Below are positions 1-7,026 of a stretch of DNA of 10,497 nt, piece after piece. Numbering within the stretch: the first letter of the stretch is position 1; each line of letters opens with the position of its first letter. The notes under the pieces were generated by a model. That model had not been told where the DNA came from. It did not search any database and worked only from the letters and a program-made list of their open reading frames with translations. The position numbers and the translations under genes are program-made. This DNA comes from DATKKX01 sp035542775 (GTDB lineage Bacteria > Planctomycetota > Phycisphaerae > UBA1845 > UTPLA1), in contig DATKKX010000478.1 of NCBI GenBank assembly GCA_035542775.1, forward strand, positions 1 through 10,497, read 5' to 3'.

Positions 1-552
1 GCATACCGTGCTGATGCCCTTGGCTTTGGCCAGCTCGGCCACCTGGGCGAAATCCTGCAGCTCAAAGAGCAGGCTCGACGGGGACTCCAGGTATATCAAC
101 CGGGTATTCGGCCGCAGGGCCTTGCGGAAGTCCTCGATGTCGGTGCCGCGGACGTAGGTGGTCTCGACGCCGAATCGCGGCAGATAGTCGCTGAGGAACT
201 CCCGGGTGGGCCCGTAAACGGTCTCGATACAGATGACGTGGTCGCCCGCCCTCACGCAGGACATGATCGCCGCGGAGATGGCCGCCATGCCCGAAGCGCA
301 GGCCCTCGCCGCCTCGCCGCATTCCAGCTCGGCGATCTTCTTCTCCAGCAGGGCGGTGGTGGGATTCGACACCCGCGTATAGACGAAGCGGTCGCAATCC
401 GGCGAGCGGAAATGCGAGAAGGTCTCGCAGTCGGGAAAAGTGAAGGTCGAATTCTGGTACAACGGCGGCGCCGCGGCCCCGCGATTGCTCTCGCGCTCCT
501 CCGCGAAATGGACGCACTTGGTTTCAAAGCCCGGTCTGCGATCCTGGTCCAC
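1..552 (-). CDS. Cys/Met-metabolism PLP-dependent enzyme (trans-sulfuration family), N-terminal part, cut by window edge
   Basis: The gene reads leftward and leaves the window after 184 residues; family members are usually near 380-400, so about half is present. Family hallmarks read directly: PPLYQNSTF (residues 29-37), YTRVSNPT (58-65, the tyrosine and arginine that in this fold bind the PLP phosphate of the partner subunit), ASGMAAI (86-92, phosphate-binding SGM), VYGPT (112-116, the tyrosine that stacks on PLP) and LESPSS (155-160). The PLP lysine lies beyond the edge. Family members make or cleave cystathionine, sulfhydrylate homoserine esters, or degrade methionine in the cytoplasm. The stretch LESPSSLLFELQD is closer to cystathionine beta-lyase (MetC) sequences than to typical gamma-synthases, but the subtype is not settled. 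The start is taken as GTG at 552-550 because GGGAG lies 7 nt before it. An in-frame ATG at 585-583 would add 11 residues but has no ribosome site. Confidence 0.88.
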   Translation of the reverse strand, partial: MDQDRRPGFETKCVHFAEERESNRGAAAPPLYQNSTFTFPDCETFSHFRSPDCDRFVYTRVSNPTTALLEKKIAELECGEAARACASGMAAISAAIMSCVRAGDHVICIETVYGPTREFLSDYLPRFGVETTYVRGTDIEDFRKALRPNTRLIYLESPSSLLFELQDFAQVAELAKAKGISTVC

Positions 553-559
553 TCTTGAA

Positions 560-564
560 CTCCC
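560..564 (-). promoter_or_regulatory. Ribosome binding site of the PLP enzyme gene
   Basis: GGGAG on the minus strand, 7 nt before the GTG at 552. It is the reason for preferring that GTG over the ATG at 585. Confidence 0.5.
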
Positions 565-605
565 AATCCCCCGGCTCGACACCATGTTCAGGCATGGCGG
601 CGGTG

Positions 606-634
606 ATGATACCGCGGAACGCCGTTTTGCTCAA
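606..634 (-). promoter_or_regulatory. Candidate sigma70-type promoter for the PLP enzyme gene
   Basis: On the minus strand TTGAGC (634-629) and TATCAT (611-606) are separated by 17 nt. They match the consensus at 4 of 6 and 5 of 6 bases. Transcription would start near 599, leaving a leader of about 47 nt before the GTG at 552. The site lies in the 122-bp gap after the peptidase gene, so the enzyme gene probably has its own promoter. I see no terminator hairpin and no riboswitch-like structure in this gap. Confidence 0.45.
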
Positions 635-674
635 AGGCGCGGCGGGGTCTCGCGGCACCGACTTTGCTCGCGGA

Positions 675-2603
675 TTATTTCTCCGCCCGCGGCTTGACGA
701 TGTCGGCGAGCAGGTCCGGCTTGTCTTTGTTTCGCTTCAGACACGGGTACTTCTCGCCACCGTTGTAATCAAGCGGATATGAGTGGAAGTAGTCCGCGTT
801 TTCCATGAGGAGCTGTAACGGCGAATTCCCCTCCGCGGTTGCAGCAATGGCCGATCGCAGCACCTCGGGGGTAAAGCGACGCTCGTTCACCGCCACGACC
901 TTCATGCCCGGCCCGATGCCGGCGCGGTCGGCGGCTTCATCGGGCACGACGTCCACGATGGTCCCGTCATCCTTGACCAGGATGCCGATTGAGGCCGACA
1001 AATCCGTCGCCTCCAGCCATTCGCGGTCGGACACCTCGTGCATCCTGCTGGGCGTGAAGTCGTAAGCCAGCTTCCATCCGGCGCGTTCGATTCCATCGAC
1101 CAGGGGCGCATTGGAAGTCTGTCTCACCCTTCGGTCCAGCAGTTCGGGCCAGTCATACGGGGCAACCGCGTTCAGATCCGCGACCACGTCGTTGAACTTG
1201 TAGATCTTAACCGTGGGCGGGCCATCGGGACCGCCGAAAAACCGGCGGCAGAAATCATCGAGCGAGCGTTGGTTCCTTGTCTCCTCACGGATGATGCAGT
1301 CCACTTCCAGCCAGATCAGCGCCCCCTCCACATAGACGTCCCAGCCGGAGCGCCGCCGGGTGGCGCCATCCGAGCGGGCCGTGTCAAACAGTTGGAACGA
1401 AACCGCCGTGTCCTGCAGCGGCCGCCATGATCGCCCGCGGACGTTTCTCGTGTACTGGGCGTACATGGCCAGCGTGTCGAGAAACTCGTCCTCGCTGCAC
1501 AGCCCGCTCCGGGCGCTGAGCACGATGTCGAGGTAGTCGGTCAAGCCTTCGTACACCCACAGAAGCCGCGTTCGCTCCGGGTCCTGGTAGTCCTTGATGG
1601 TCATTCCCAGCGGCCGGCGATACTTGCCGTTCCAGGAATGGATGTACTCGTGGGGCAGCAGATCGACATTGGCCAGCCGGAGGGTTTCATCGAGCAGCAG
1701 CCGTTCCGCGGCGCGGTTGTCGCTGCACTCATGGTGTTCCAGGCCGAAATGGGCGACGTGATCGCTGAGCGTGAGGAGCCAATGATACGATCGGTAATGC
1801 CGTGAGCCGAACATCGCGCCGGCTTCGGCCACCAGCCGGTCCATGCCCTCCTTGAAGGACTCATCGAACTCCAAGCCTTCCGGACTGTCACAGGCAATGT
1901 GCAGGAAATGCGGCGGGCTGTTTGACGGACCGACCGGCACGTCCTTCAGGTAGGCCCCGCACTGCACGGGAGAATCGACCAGCGTCTCCAGCGAGACAGG
2001 TTTGAACGTGGTGCGCTCTCCGTGCTGCTCGGCGACGGGCAGGGCAGTGGCGATTTTCCATCCGGTCGGCACGGTCAACTCCGCTGTGATCTGCAAGTCG
2101 CGCGGCGATTTGCCCTGCGGATACAGCACAACCTGGTTCCAACTGATGACGGCCAGCTTGGCGCTCGTGGACGGTCCTGCCGAGAACACGCCGCCGGACG
2201 ACGACGGCGTCAGGAAGTCAAATGCCGCGACGACCTCTTTGGTGTCCGCCGGGACTTTGCATTGGATGGCGTACATATCGGCCTCGTCGCGCCGCCACGG
2301 CAGTTCGCCCGAGGCGGAGCCGCCGGCGGTCAGCTTGAGGTCGACCAGGTCGTTGATCGGCCCGGTGGGTCCGTGCTCTCCGGGGATCCACTTGGGGTAC
2401 ACGAGCGTCAGCGGCCCGGGCGTGACCGGCAGCACCTGGCGGGCGTGCAGAATCCGTCTGGGCGCGTCCGCCGCGTTGACGCTGAGCCGCATCATCGGCA
2501 CACTCTGATCAGGCCCAGCGAGGGCTTTGGCGGCGAGGGCCGGCAGGACGATTGCCCATATCGAGGTAAACGCAACGACTGAACGGAGTTGAAAGCTCAT
2601 CAT
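675..2603 (-). CDS. Secreted M61-type (glycyl aminopeptidase-like) zinc metallopeptidase with PDZ domain
   Basis: This is a 642-residue exported peptidase. Residues 1-30 form a signal peptide: arginine, then a hydrophobic stretch from VVAF to LPALA, with a likely Ala-rich cleavage site. The N-terminal beta domain characteristic of M61 follows, including YPKWIPGEHGP. The thermolysin-like core has the zinc motif HEYIH (318-322) in the context LLPHEYIHSWNGKYRRP, and a third ligand glutamate about 30 residues later in VYEGLTDYL (E352). WDVYVEGAL (about 421-429) matches the region of M61 enzymes carrying a conserved tyrosine. A PDZ domain covers about 538-604 (GTIVDVV…DRAGIGPGMKVVAV). Characterised M61 enzymes are aminopeptidases preferring N-terminal Gly or Ala; the substrate here is unknown. 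The start is the ATG at 2603, behind GGAGG at 6 nt; the adjacent ATG at 2600, at 9 nt, is equally possible. A longer reading from 2666 would start inside the candidate -35 box and bury the signal peptide. Confidence 0.93.
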   Translation of the reverse strand: MMSFQLRSVVAFTSIWAIVLPALAAKALAGPDQSVPMMRLSVNAADAPRRILHARQVLPVTPGPLTLVYPKWIPGEHGPTGPINDLVDLKLTAGGSASGELPWRRDEADMYAIQCKVPADTKEVVAAFDFLTPSSSGGVFSAGPSTSAKLAVISWNQVVLYPQGKSPRDLQITAELTVPTGWKIATALPVAEQHGERTTFKPVSLETLVDSPVQCGAYLKDVPVGPSNSPPHFLHIACDSPEGLEFDESFKEGMDRLVAEAGAMFGSRHYRSYHWLLTLSDHVAHFGLEHHECSDNRAAERLLLDETLRLANVDLLPHEYIHSWNGKYRRPLGMTIKDYQDPERTRLLWVYEGLTDYLDIVLSARSGLCSEDEFLDTLAMYAQYTRNVRGRSWRPLQDTAVSFQLFDTARSDGATRRRSGWDVYVEGALIWLEVDCIIREETRNQRSLDDFCRRFFGGPDGPPTVKIYKFNDVVADLNAVAPYDWPELLDRRVRQTSNAPLVDGIERAGWKLAYDFTPSRMHEVSDREWLEATDLSASIGILVKDDGTIVDVVPDEAADRAGIGPGMKVVAVNERRFTPEVLRSAIAATAEGNSPLQLLMENADYFHSYPLDYNGGEKYPCLKRNKDKPDLLADIVKPRAEK

Positions 2604-2609
2604 GGGATG

Positions 2610-2614
2610 CCTCC
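2610..2614 (-). promoter_or_regulatory. Ribosome binding site of the M61 peptidase gene
   Basis: GGAGG on the minus strand, 6 nt before the ATG at 2603 and 9 nt before the ATG at 2600. It fixes the start just ahead of the signal peptide. Confidence 0.7.
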
Positions 2615-2637
2615 GGTGGAAAGCAGGCAGGCAGCGA

Positions 2638-2666
2638 ATGCTACCGACAGTGATGGAAGACATCAA
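2638..2666 (-). promoter_or_regulatory. Candidate sigma70-type promoter for the M61 peptidase gene
   Basis: TTGATG (2666-2661) and TAGCAT (2643-2638) on the minus strand are 17 nt apart, each matching the consensus at 4 of 6 bases. The predicted transcript start near 2631 gives a leader of about 28 nt carrying the GGAGG site. It lies in the 135-bp gap behind the zinc-ribbon gene. Confidence 0.38.
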
Positions 2667-2738
2667 TTTCGCGGTCGGGCCGGACTGTCTGAGCGCCAGC
2701 GGTCCGCGATGATTTGTGCGAGGCTCGATCGACCGGCT

Positions 2739-3242
2739 TCAGCGTACGTGATGGCCGGCCTCATCCGGTGTGCGGGAGGCGGCCAGCGGGATTTCCAGTC
2801 CACACTCCGGGCAACGCCCGCTGATATTGCTTGTCAGGTCGTAGCCGCACGCCTGGCACTTTCCTCTTGACCGCCTTCGCGGACGGAAAAAACCGAACCG
2901 CAGGGCCAGGGGGAGAGTAAAGAGCGTGGCCCAGATGAGCATGTTGCCGACAGCACATGACAGCCTGATGGTCCGGTCGGTTACGAGGTCGACCCAATTG
3001 CCGCTTTCGCTGTGTAACATCGACAGGATGAATGGAAAGCCCGCGAATCGGAGGGTTTTGGAGGCGGGGATAACGATGAGGAAGCTCAGTGCGTACCCGG
3101 CGGCTGCGCCGCAGAGGAGAAGCAGCCACCAAGTGATCCGCCATGGCCGCGCAGCGTTCTGACGATGCATAGACGCACGGATACCATAAGCACCGAGGGC
3201 CAAGGGGATTCCGATGGCCAGGAAGAAGAACAAGCCAGTCAT
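2739..3242 (-). CDS. Small membrane protein with C-terminal CxxCGYDL…CPECG zinc ribbon
   Basis: This is a 167-residue protein of unknown function. Three hydrophobic segments are visible at about 4-22 (FFFLAIGIPLALG), 37-60 (WWLLLLCGAAAGYALSF) and 95-115. A basic stretch RFGFFRPRRRSRGK follows, and then a four-cysteine zinc ribbon with C129, C132, C144 and C147 (KCQACGYDL, GRCPECG). The basic residues suggest the ribbon sits in the cytoplasm. The exact ribbon form, with GYDL after the second cysteine and CPECG at the end, is a recurrent feature of Phycisphaerae-type planctomycete proteins and is known only as a predicted zinc-binding module. The start is the ATG at 3242, with a modest AGGG 6 nt before it. 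I could not place a promoter for this gene in the 155-bp divergent gap. The M61 gene follows 135 bp downstream on the same strand. No specific function can be assigned. Confidence 0.8.
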   Translation of the reverse strand: MTGLFFFLAIGIPLALGAYGIRASMHRQNAARPWRITWWLLLLCGAAAGYALSFLIVIPASKTLRFAGFPFILSMLHSESGNWVDLVTDRTIRLSCAVGNMLIWATLFTLPLALRFGFFRPRRRSRGKCQACGYDLTSNISGRCPECGLEIPLAASRTPDEAGHHVR

Positions 3243-3321
3243 ACGTTGCCCTGTCTCCGCAGACCGAACAGGCCTGCCAAGTGCGCGGCCGCTCTATCCT
3301 TCGCATCCGGCGTCCGCGCCC

Positions 3322-3350
3322 TCGACAGTTTACCGCCGCTGCCGTACGAT
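3322..3350 (+). promoter_or_regulatory. Candidate sigma70-type promoter for the AlkP-superfamily gene
   Basis: TCGACA (3322-3327) and TACGAT (3345-3350) are 17 nt apart and match the consensus at 5 of 6 and 4 of 6 bases. The expected transcript start near 3357 leaves a leader of about 40 nt before the GTG at 3398. It lies in the divergent gap with the zinc-ribbon membrane gene. Confidence 0.42.
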
Positions 3351-3385
3351 CGCGCCTGCGAAATCAACCGAGCCGTCACGCCGTG

Positions 3386-3390
3386 AAGGA
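3386..3390 (+). promoter_or_regulatory. Ribosome binding site of the AlkP-superfamily gene
   Basis: AAGGA, 7 nt before the GTG at 3398. It argues against longer in-frame starts, which would add up to 39 Arg-rich residues before the conserved VAIIGLDC strand. Confidence 0.5.
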
Positions 3391-3397
3391 TTTTCCC

Positions 3398-4825
3398 GTG
3401 TCCGTCGAACGCGTCGCGATTATCGGTTTGGACTGTGCCGAGCCAACGCTGGTATTCGACCGCTGGGCGGCCGACCTGCCTAATCTGACTGCCCTCCGCC
3501 GCCGTGGGAGTTACGGCAACCTCACCAGTAGCATGCCGCCCGTCACCGTGCCGGCCTGGAGCTGCATGGCGGCGTCCAAGGACCCCGGCACGCTCGGCAT
3601 CTACGGTTTCGGCAATCGCAAGGACCACGGCTATGAGGGCTTGTCCATTGCAATGTCCAACGCGGTGAAAGAGCCGCGGCTGTGGGACATCCTGACCCGC
3701 ACCGGGCAGCCTTCCATCATCGTCGGCGTGCCGGGCACCTTCCCGATCATGAAACCCATCAAGGGGCAGATGGTATCGTGCTTTCTCACACCCAACCCGG
3801 AGGATGCCTACGGCTCAGACCACCCCATCAAGCAATTCACCCATCCGCCGAGCCTGAAGCACACCATCAAGCGGCTGGTCGGCGAGTACATGGTGGACGT
3901 GAAAGGCTTCCAGACCGAGAGCAAGCAGTCGGTTCTCGACCAGATCTACGAGATGTCCAGGCGTCAGTTCAAGGTAGTCGAGCACCTCGCCGCCAACGAG
4001 CCCTGGCGGCTGCTGTTCATGGTGGAGATGGGCGTCGATCGCATGCATCACGGCTTCTGGCAGTTCTTCGATGAGAAGCACCACCGCTATCAGAAGGACA
4101 ATCCTTTCGAATCCGCCATCAAGGACTATTACGTCCATGTCGACAGGCTGATCGGCCGGCTGATCGAGACCTGCGACCCGGCCAGGACGGCGTTCTTCGT
4201 TACTTCCGATCACGGCGCCAAGCGGCTCGAAGGTGGGGTGTGCATCAACGACTGGCTGATCCGGGAGGGTTATCTCGTCTTGAAAGAGCCCGCTTCCGCG
4301 CCGACTAAGTTCAAGGCCGGTATGGTCGACTGGTCGAAGACGCGGGCATGGGGAGAAGGCGGCTATTACGGACGGCTGTACATCAATGTCGCCGGGCGCG
4401 AACCGCAAGGCGTCGTCACTACCGCCGATTACGAGCGTTTGCGCGACGAGATCATCAGCAGGCTCGAATCGCTGCCGGACGATAAGGGTCACGCCATGGC
4501 CACGCGGGCCTGCAAGCCCGAGGATATCTACCGCCGCGTCAACGGCGTCCCGCCCGACCTCATCGTCATCTTTGGCGACCTTAACTGGCGCGCGGCAGGG
4601 ACCATCGGCAACGACAGCCTTTATACGTTCAGCAACGAGACCGGGCCGGACGATGCCAATCACGCTCAAGAGGGCATGTATATCCTCGCCCGCCCGGGCG
4701 GTGCCGGTCCGAAGGGGCGCATCGACGCGGCGACGCTGTACGACGTGGCCCCGACGACCTTGGAGTTGCTCGGCATACCGGTCCCCGCAGACATGATAGG
4801 CAAGTCGCTGGTCTCAGATGAGTGA
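3398..4825 (+). CDS. Alkaline-phosphatase-superfamily phosphodiesterase/nucleotide pyrophosphatase-like hydrolase
   Basis: This is a 475-residue two-metal phospho-ester hydrolase of the type I phosphodiesterase/nucleotide pyrophosphatase branch. The full ligand set is readable: D12 in IIGLDCAEP; T50 in MPPVTVPAW, the expected nucleophile; D214 with H218 (or H217) in MGVDRMHHGFW; D271-H272 in TSDHGAKRL; and H422 in NHAQEGMYI. The C-terminal segment DAATLYDVAPTTLELLGIP is typical of this family's last helix. There is no signal peptide or membrane helix, so the enzyme should be cytoplasmic, unlike classical periplasmic PhoA. The substrate cannot be deduced; phosphodiester, phosphonate and sugar-phosphate substrates all occur in the superfamily. 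The start is the GTG at 3398, directly before the first beta strand. The last 12 bases overlap the 3' end of the convergent small membrane gene. Confidence 0.9.
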   Translation: MSVERVAIIGLDCAEPTLVFDRWAADLPNLTALRRRGSYGNLTSSMPPVTVPAWSCMAASKDPGTLGIYGFGNRKDHGYEGLSIAMSNAVKEPRLWDILTRTGQPSIIVGVPGTFPIMKPIKGQMVSCFLTPNPEDAYGSDHPIKQFTHPPSLKHTIKRLVGEYMVDVKGFQTESKQSVLDQIYEMSRRQFKVVEHLAANEPWRLLFMVEMGVDRMHHGFWQFFDEKHHRYQKDNPFESAIKDYYVHVDRLIGRLIETCDPARTAFFVTSDHGAKRLEGGVCINDWLIREGYLVLKEPASAPTKFKAGMVDWSKTRAWGEGGYYGRLYINVAGREPQGVVTTADYERLRDEIISRLESLPDDKGHAMATRACKPEDIYRRVNGVPPDLIVIFGDLNWRAAGTIGNDSLYTFSNETGPDDANHAQEGMYILARPGGAGPKGRIDAATLYDVAPTTLELLGIPVPADMIGKSLVSDE

Positions 4826-5077
4826 GATGAGGGAGACCACGACGGCGAGGAGGACCACAAGGGTTTCGGCTCCCGCAATGGTCACGGCAGCCACCGCGAA
4901 GGCGCGGTCGGGCGCGCCGCGAAAAGCAGTGATGGACGCGCTCATCGCCAGGAAAACCCCGATCAGCATGATGCCCGTACCGAGCACCGCGAGGGGATGC
5001 CCTCAGCAGAAAAACTGATTGAGAGCGGCCCCGAGAAACGGGATGATCGTCATTGCCAGGGCTTTTTTGCCGGACAC
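4814..5077 (-). pseudogene. Small three-helix membrane protein gene interrupted by an in-frame TGA
   Basis: On the minus strand a GTG at 5077 sits behind GGAGG at 8 nt and opens an 87-codon frame ending in TGA at 4816-4814. It is interrupted by TGA at 5005-5003 (codon 25). Before it the product reads to LNQFFC; after it, in the same frame, GHPLAVLG and two further hydrophobic segments. The segments lie at about 9-23, 29-52 and 60-87. The last two are joined by FRGAPDRAF, and the final helix carries one acidic residue in IAGAETLVV (E71). Codon use stays strongly GC-rich at third positions on both sides of the stop, so the whole frame looks like real coding sequence. The helix-loop-helix with an acidic residue in the last helix loosely recalls ATP synthase subunit c, but this is not enough to name it. 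It begins 40 bp after the mutS2-like stop, so the two genes may share a transcript. Explanations are a recent nonsense mutation, a sequence error, or UGA recoding. Confidence 0.6.
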
Positions 5078-5085
5078 GTCGGCGT

Positions 5086-5090
5086 CCTCC
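5086..5090 (-). promoter_or_regulatory. Ribosome binding site of the small membrane gene
   Basis: GGAGG on the minus strand, 8 nt before the GTG at 5077. Its strength is a main reason to believe the interrupted gene is, or was until recently, translated. Confidence 0.6.
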
Positions 5091-5117
5091 ACGGGTCGCG
5101 GCCCACCCGCCGGGATT

Positions 5118-7019
5118 CTAGCTGAAGATCAGCTCCGCCAGCGGCACGTCGACCTGCATGCCGCCGAGGTCGACTGAGGCCTGCTGTTTCTCCAGGCGGA
5201 CGCGGACAATGCGACCAGGGCGGTCGAAGTTGCGGACGCGGACCTCGTCTCCGGGCTGGAGCCCGATCACTCGCTGGACCCACGCCTGGTAGGCCTGTCG
5301 CTCGGCGTCGAGGGCCTTTTCCCGGTCGAGGGCAGCCAGCGTCTGCCGGGCCGCATCCTGCCGGGCCTTTTCGGCGTCATAGCGGGAACGCTCGGCCACA
5401 CGCCGGGCTTGCAGCGTTCCGGCGATGGCCCGGTTCAATGCCCGGAAGCCGCCGGCCAGGTGCCGCCGGGCTGCCTGGACGAGCTTGCGGGGCATGCCCA
5501 GTCGGGAGGCGATGGCAATGGCGTTGCTGAGGCCTGGTTCGCCGATCCGCAACTCGTACGTCGGACGGAGGGTCTCCAGGTCAAAGAGCACGCAGGCATT
5601 GTCCACCCGCTGATGTTCGTAGCCCAGGGCCTTCAGCGCTCCCAGGTGCGTCGTCACCATTGCCAGGCAGCGAGTCGACAGCAAGTGTTCCACGATCGCG
5701 CGGCCGATGGCGGCGCCTTCGTCCGGATCGGTGCCGGCGCCCAACTCGTCCAGCAGGACCAGCGTGGAGTTCCTGGCGCGATGGACGATCTTCAGGATCT
5801 GGGACATGTGGGCGCTGAAGGTGCTGAGCGACTGCTGGAGGCTCTGCTCGTCGCCGACGTCGATCCAGACATCCTCGAAGATCGGCAGGGCCGAACCCTC
5901 CGCGGCCGGAATCGGCAGTCCGCATTGCATCATCAAAGCCATCAGACCGACGGTCTTGAGCGTGGCCGTCTTCCCGCCGGTGTTCGAACCGGTGATGATC
6001 ATGATGTCGAAGTCGTCGCCCAGGCGCGCGTCGATCGGCACGACCTTGCGATTTTCTTCGCCCTGCGCGGCCCCGGCCTCGAAGGCGGCCATCAGAATCG
6101 GATTGCGGGCCCGGTGCAGCTTCAGCCGCCGCTCGGCGTTGAGTTGCGGGATGCACATGTTGAACTGCCGGGCGAACTTGACCTTGGCGGTCAGCAGGTC
6201 AACCAGAGCCGCGGATTCCAGGCTCCGCAGGATCTCGGCCTGGTTCAGATGCACCAGGTGGGTCAGTTCCCACAGGATTCTGCCAATCTCCTCCTGCTCG
6301 GCCTGCAGCAGGTTGACGCGGGTGTTGTTCAGCTCGACGGCCTCGGCGGGCTCGACGAAGAGCGTCTGTCCACTGTCGCTGCTGCGGTGGACGATGCCCG
6401 GGAGCCGCCCGCGCTGCTCGGCTTTCAGCGGCAGGACCATGCGGTCGGCGTGGAAGGTGGCGTTGGGGTACTGGAGAAGCCGGAGGATGGAACCCTGTTT
6501 CAGAAGCTTTTGAAAGACCGCCCGGATCTGCTGCTGGGTTTCTTCGATCTGCTGCCGCAGCCGAGCCAGACGCTCGCTGGCGTCGTCGCGGACTTTGCCG
6601 CGGGTGTCGATCACGCTGTTGATCCGGTCGGCGATCGGCTGGAAGTCGCCCATCCGCTCGATCAGCCGGGCCAGGTGCTCGAAGCCCTCGCCGGGGGCGT
6701 CGAAGTACTGCCGGACCTTGCCGATGCCGGTGAGTGTCGAGGCCAGCTCGGCGAACTCCTCGGGCTCGAGCCGGGCGGGGGGGACGGCGCGTTTGACCTG
6801 GGCGCGGACGTCGCGGATTCCGCCAAAGGGCGGCAGACCGTGTTGCTCGACCCAGCGGGTGAACTGCCGGAGCTGATCGAGCCATAGCTCGACTTGCGTC
6901 GCCCGGCGGGAGGGCTGGATGCGCAGGGCCAACTCGCGGCCCAGCCCGCACTGCGCGAACTGGGACAGCAGTTCGCGGATCCGCTCGAACTCGAGTTTGT
7001 CCAGGGTGTGTGCGTCCAC
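5118..7019 (-). CDS. mutS2: MutS2-family ATPase lacking the C-terminal Smr nuclease domain
   Basis: This is a 633-residue MutS2-type protein. The start MDAHTLDKLEFERIRELL is the typical MutS2 N-terminus. The core and clamp helices follow, including SGQTLFVEP at about 216-224. The ATPase has Walker A GSNTGGKT (344-351), STFSAHM (399-405), Walker B LVLLDE (420-425) followed by GAGTDPDEG, and the TTH loop (456-458). A short basic coiled coil (about 514-580) leads to a KOW-like beta segment ending at PLAELIFS. MutS2 proteins usually run to about 780 residues and end in an Smr nuclease domain; here the frame stops about where that would begin, and I found no Smr remnant downstream. MutS2 acts on branched DNA, opposing recombination, and on collided ribosomes. 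Without Smr only ATP-dependent binding or splitting roles would remain. The start is the GTG at 7019: there is no ribosome site, but a TACAAT box lies 7 nt upstream. Confidence 0.92.
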   Translation of the reverse strand: MDAHTLDKLEFERIRELLSQFAQCGLGRELALRIQPSRRATQVELWLDQLRQFTRWVEQHGLPPFGGIRDVRAQVKRAVPPARLEPEEFAELASTLTGIGKVRQYFDAPGEGFEHLARLIERMGDFQPIADRINSVIDTRGKVRDDASERLARLRQQIEETQQQIRAVFQKLLKQGSILRLLQYPNATFHADRMVLPLKAEQRGRLPGIVHRSSDSGQTLFVEPAEAVELNNTRVNLLQAEQEEIGRILWELTHLVHLNQAEILRSLESAALVDLLTAKVKFARQFNMCIPQLNAERRLKLHRARNPILMAAFEAGAAQGEENRKVVPIDARLGDDFDIMIITGSNTGGKTATLKTVGLMALMMQCGLPIPAAEGSALPIFEDVWIDVGDEQSLQQSLSTFSAHMSQILKIVHRARNSTLVLLDELGAGTDPDEGAAIGRAIVEHLLSTRCLAMVTTHLGALKALGYEHQRVDNACVLFDLETLRPTYELRIGEPGLSNAIAIASRLGMPRKLVQAARRHLAGGFRALNRAIAGTLQARRVAERSRYDAEKARQDAARQTLAALDREKALDAERQAYQAWVQRVIGLQPGDEVRVRNFDRPGRIVRVRLEKQQASVDLGGMQVDVPLAELIFS

Positions 7020-7026
7020 GCGGCGG

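Noticed and set aside
553..674. Riboswitch or attenuator ahead of the sulfur-amino-acid enzyme gene
   Set aside because: The leader from the predicted start to the GTG is only about 47 nt, too short for a SAM riboswitch, and no conserved core is visible.
2604..2666. Longer N-terminus for the M61 peptidase (TTG at 2666)
   Set aside because: It would put 21 residues before the signal peptide, and it begins inside a candidate -35 box. GGAGG precedes the ATG at 2603.
4818..5018. A 66-codon plus-strand frame after the AlkP gene
   Set aside because: It is Ala/Thr/Arg-rich low-complexity sequence opposite the small membrane gene, with no coding signature. The minus strand explains the region better.
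5078..5117. Remnant of an Smr domain between mutS2 and the small membrane gene
   Set aside because: Only 40 bp are available, and they carry the ribosome site of the next gene. No Smr-like residues appear in any frame.
5409..6887. A 492-codon open frame antisense to mutS2
   Set aside because: It lies wholly opposite a gene with perfect Walker motifs. Its composition (Gln, Gly, Val, Leu, Asp rich, no domain) is what a GC-rich antisense frame gives.
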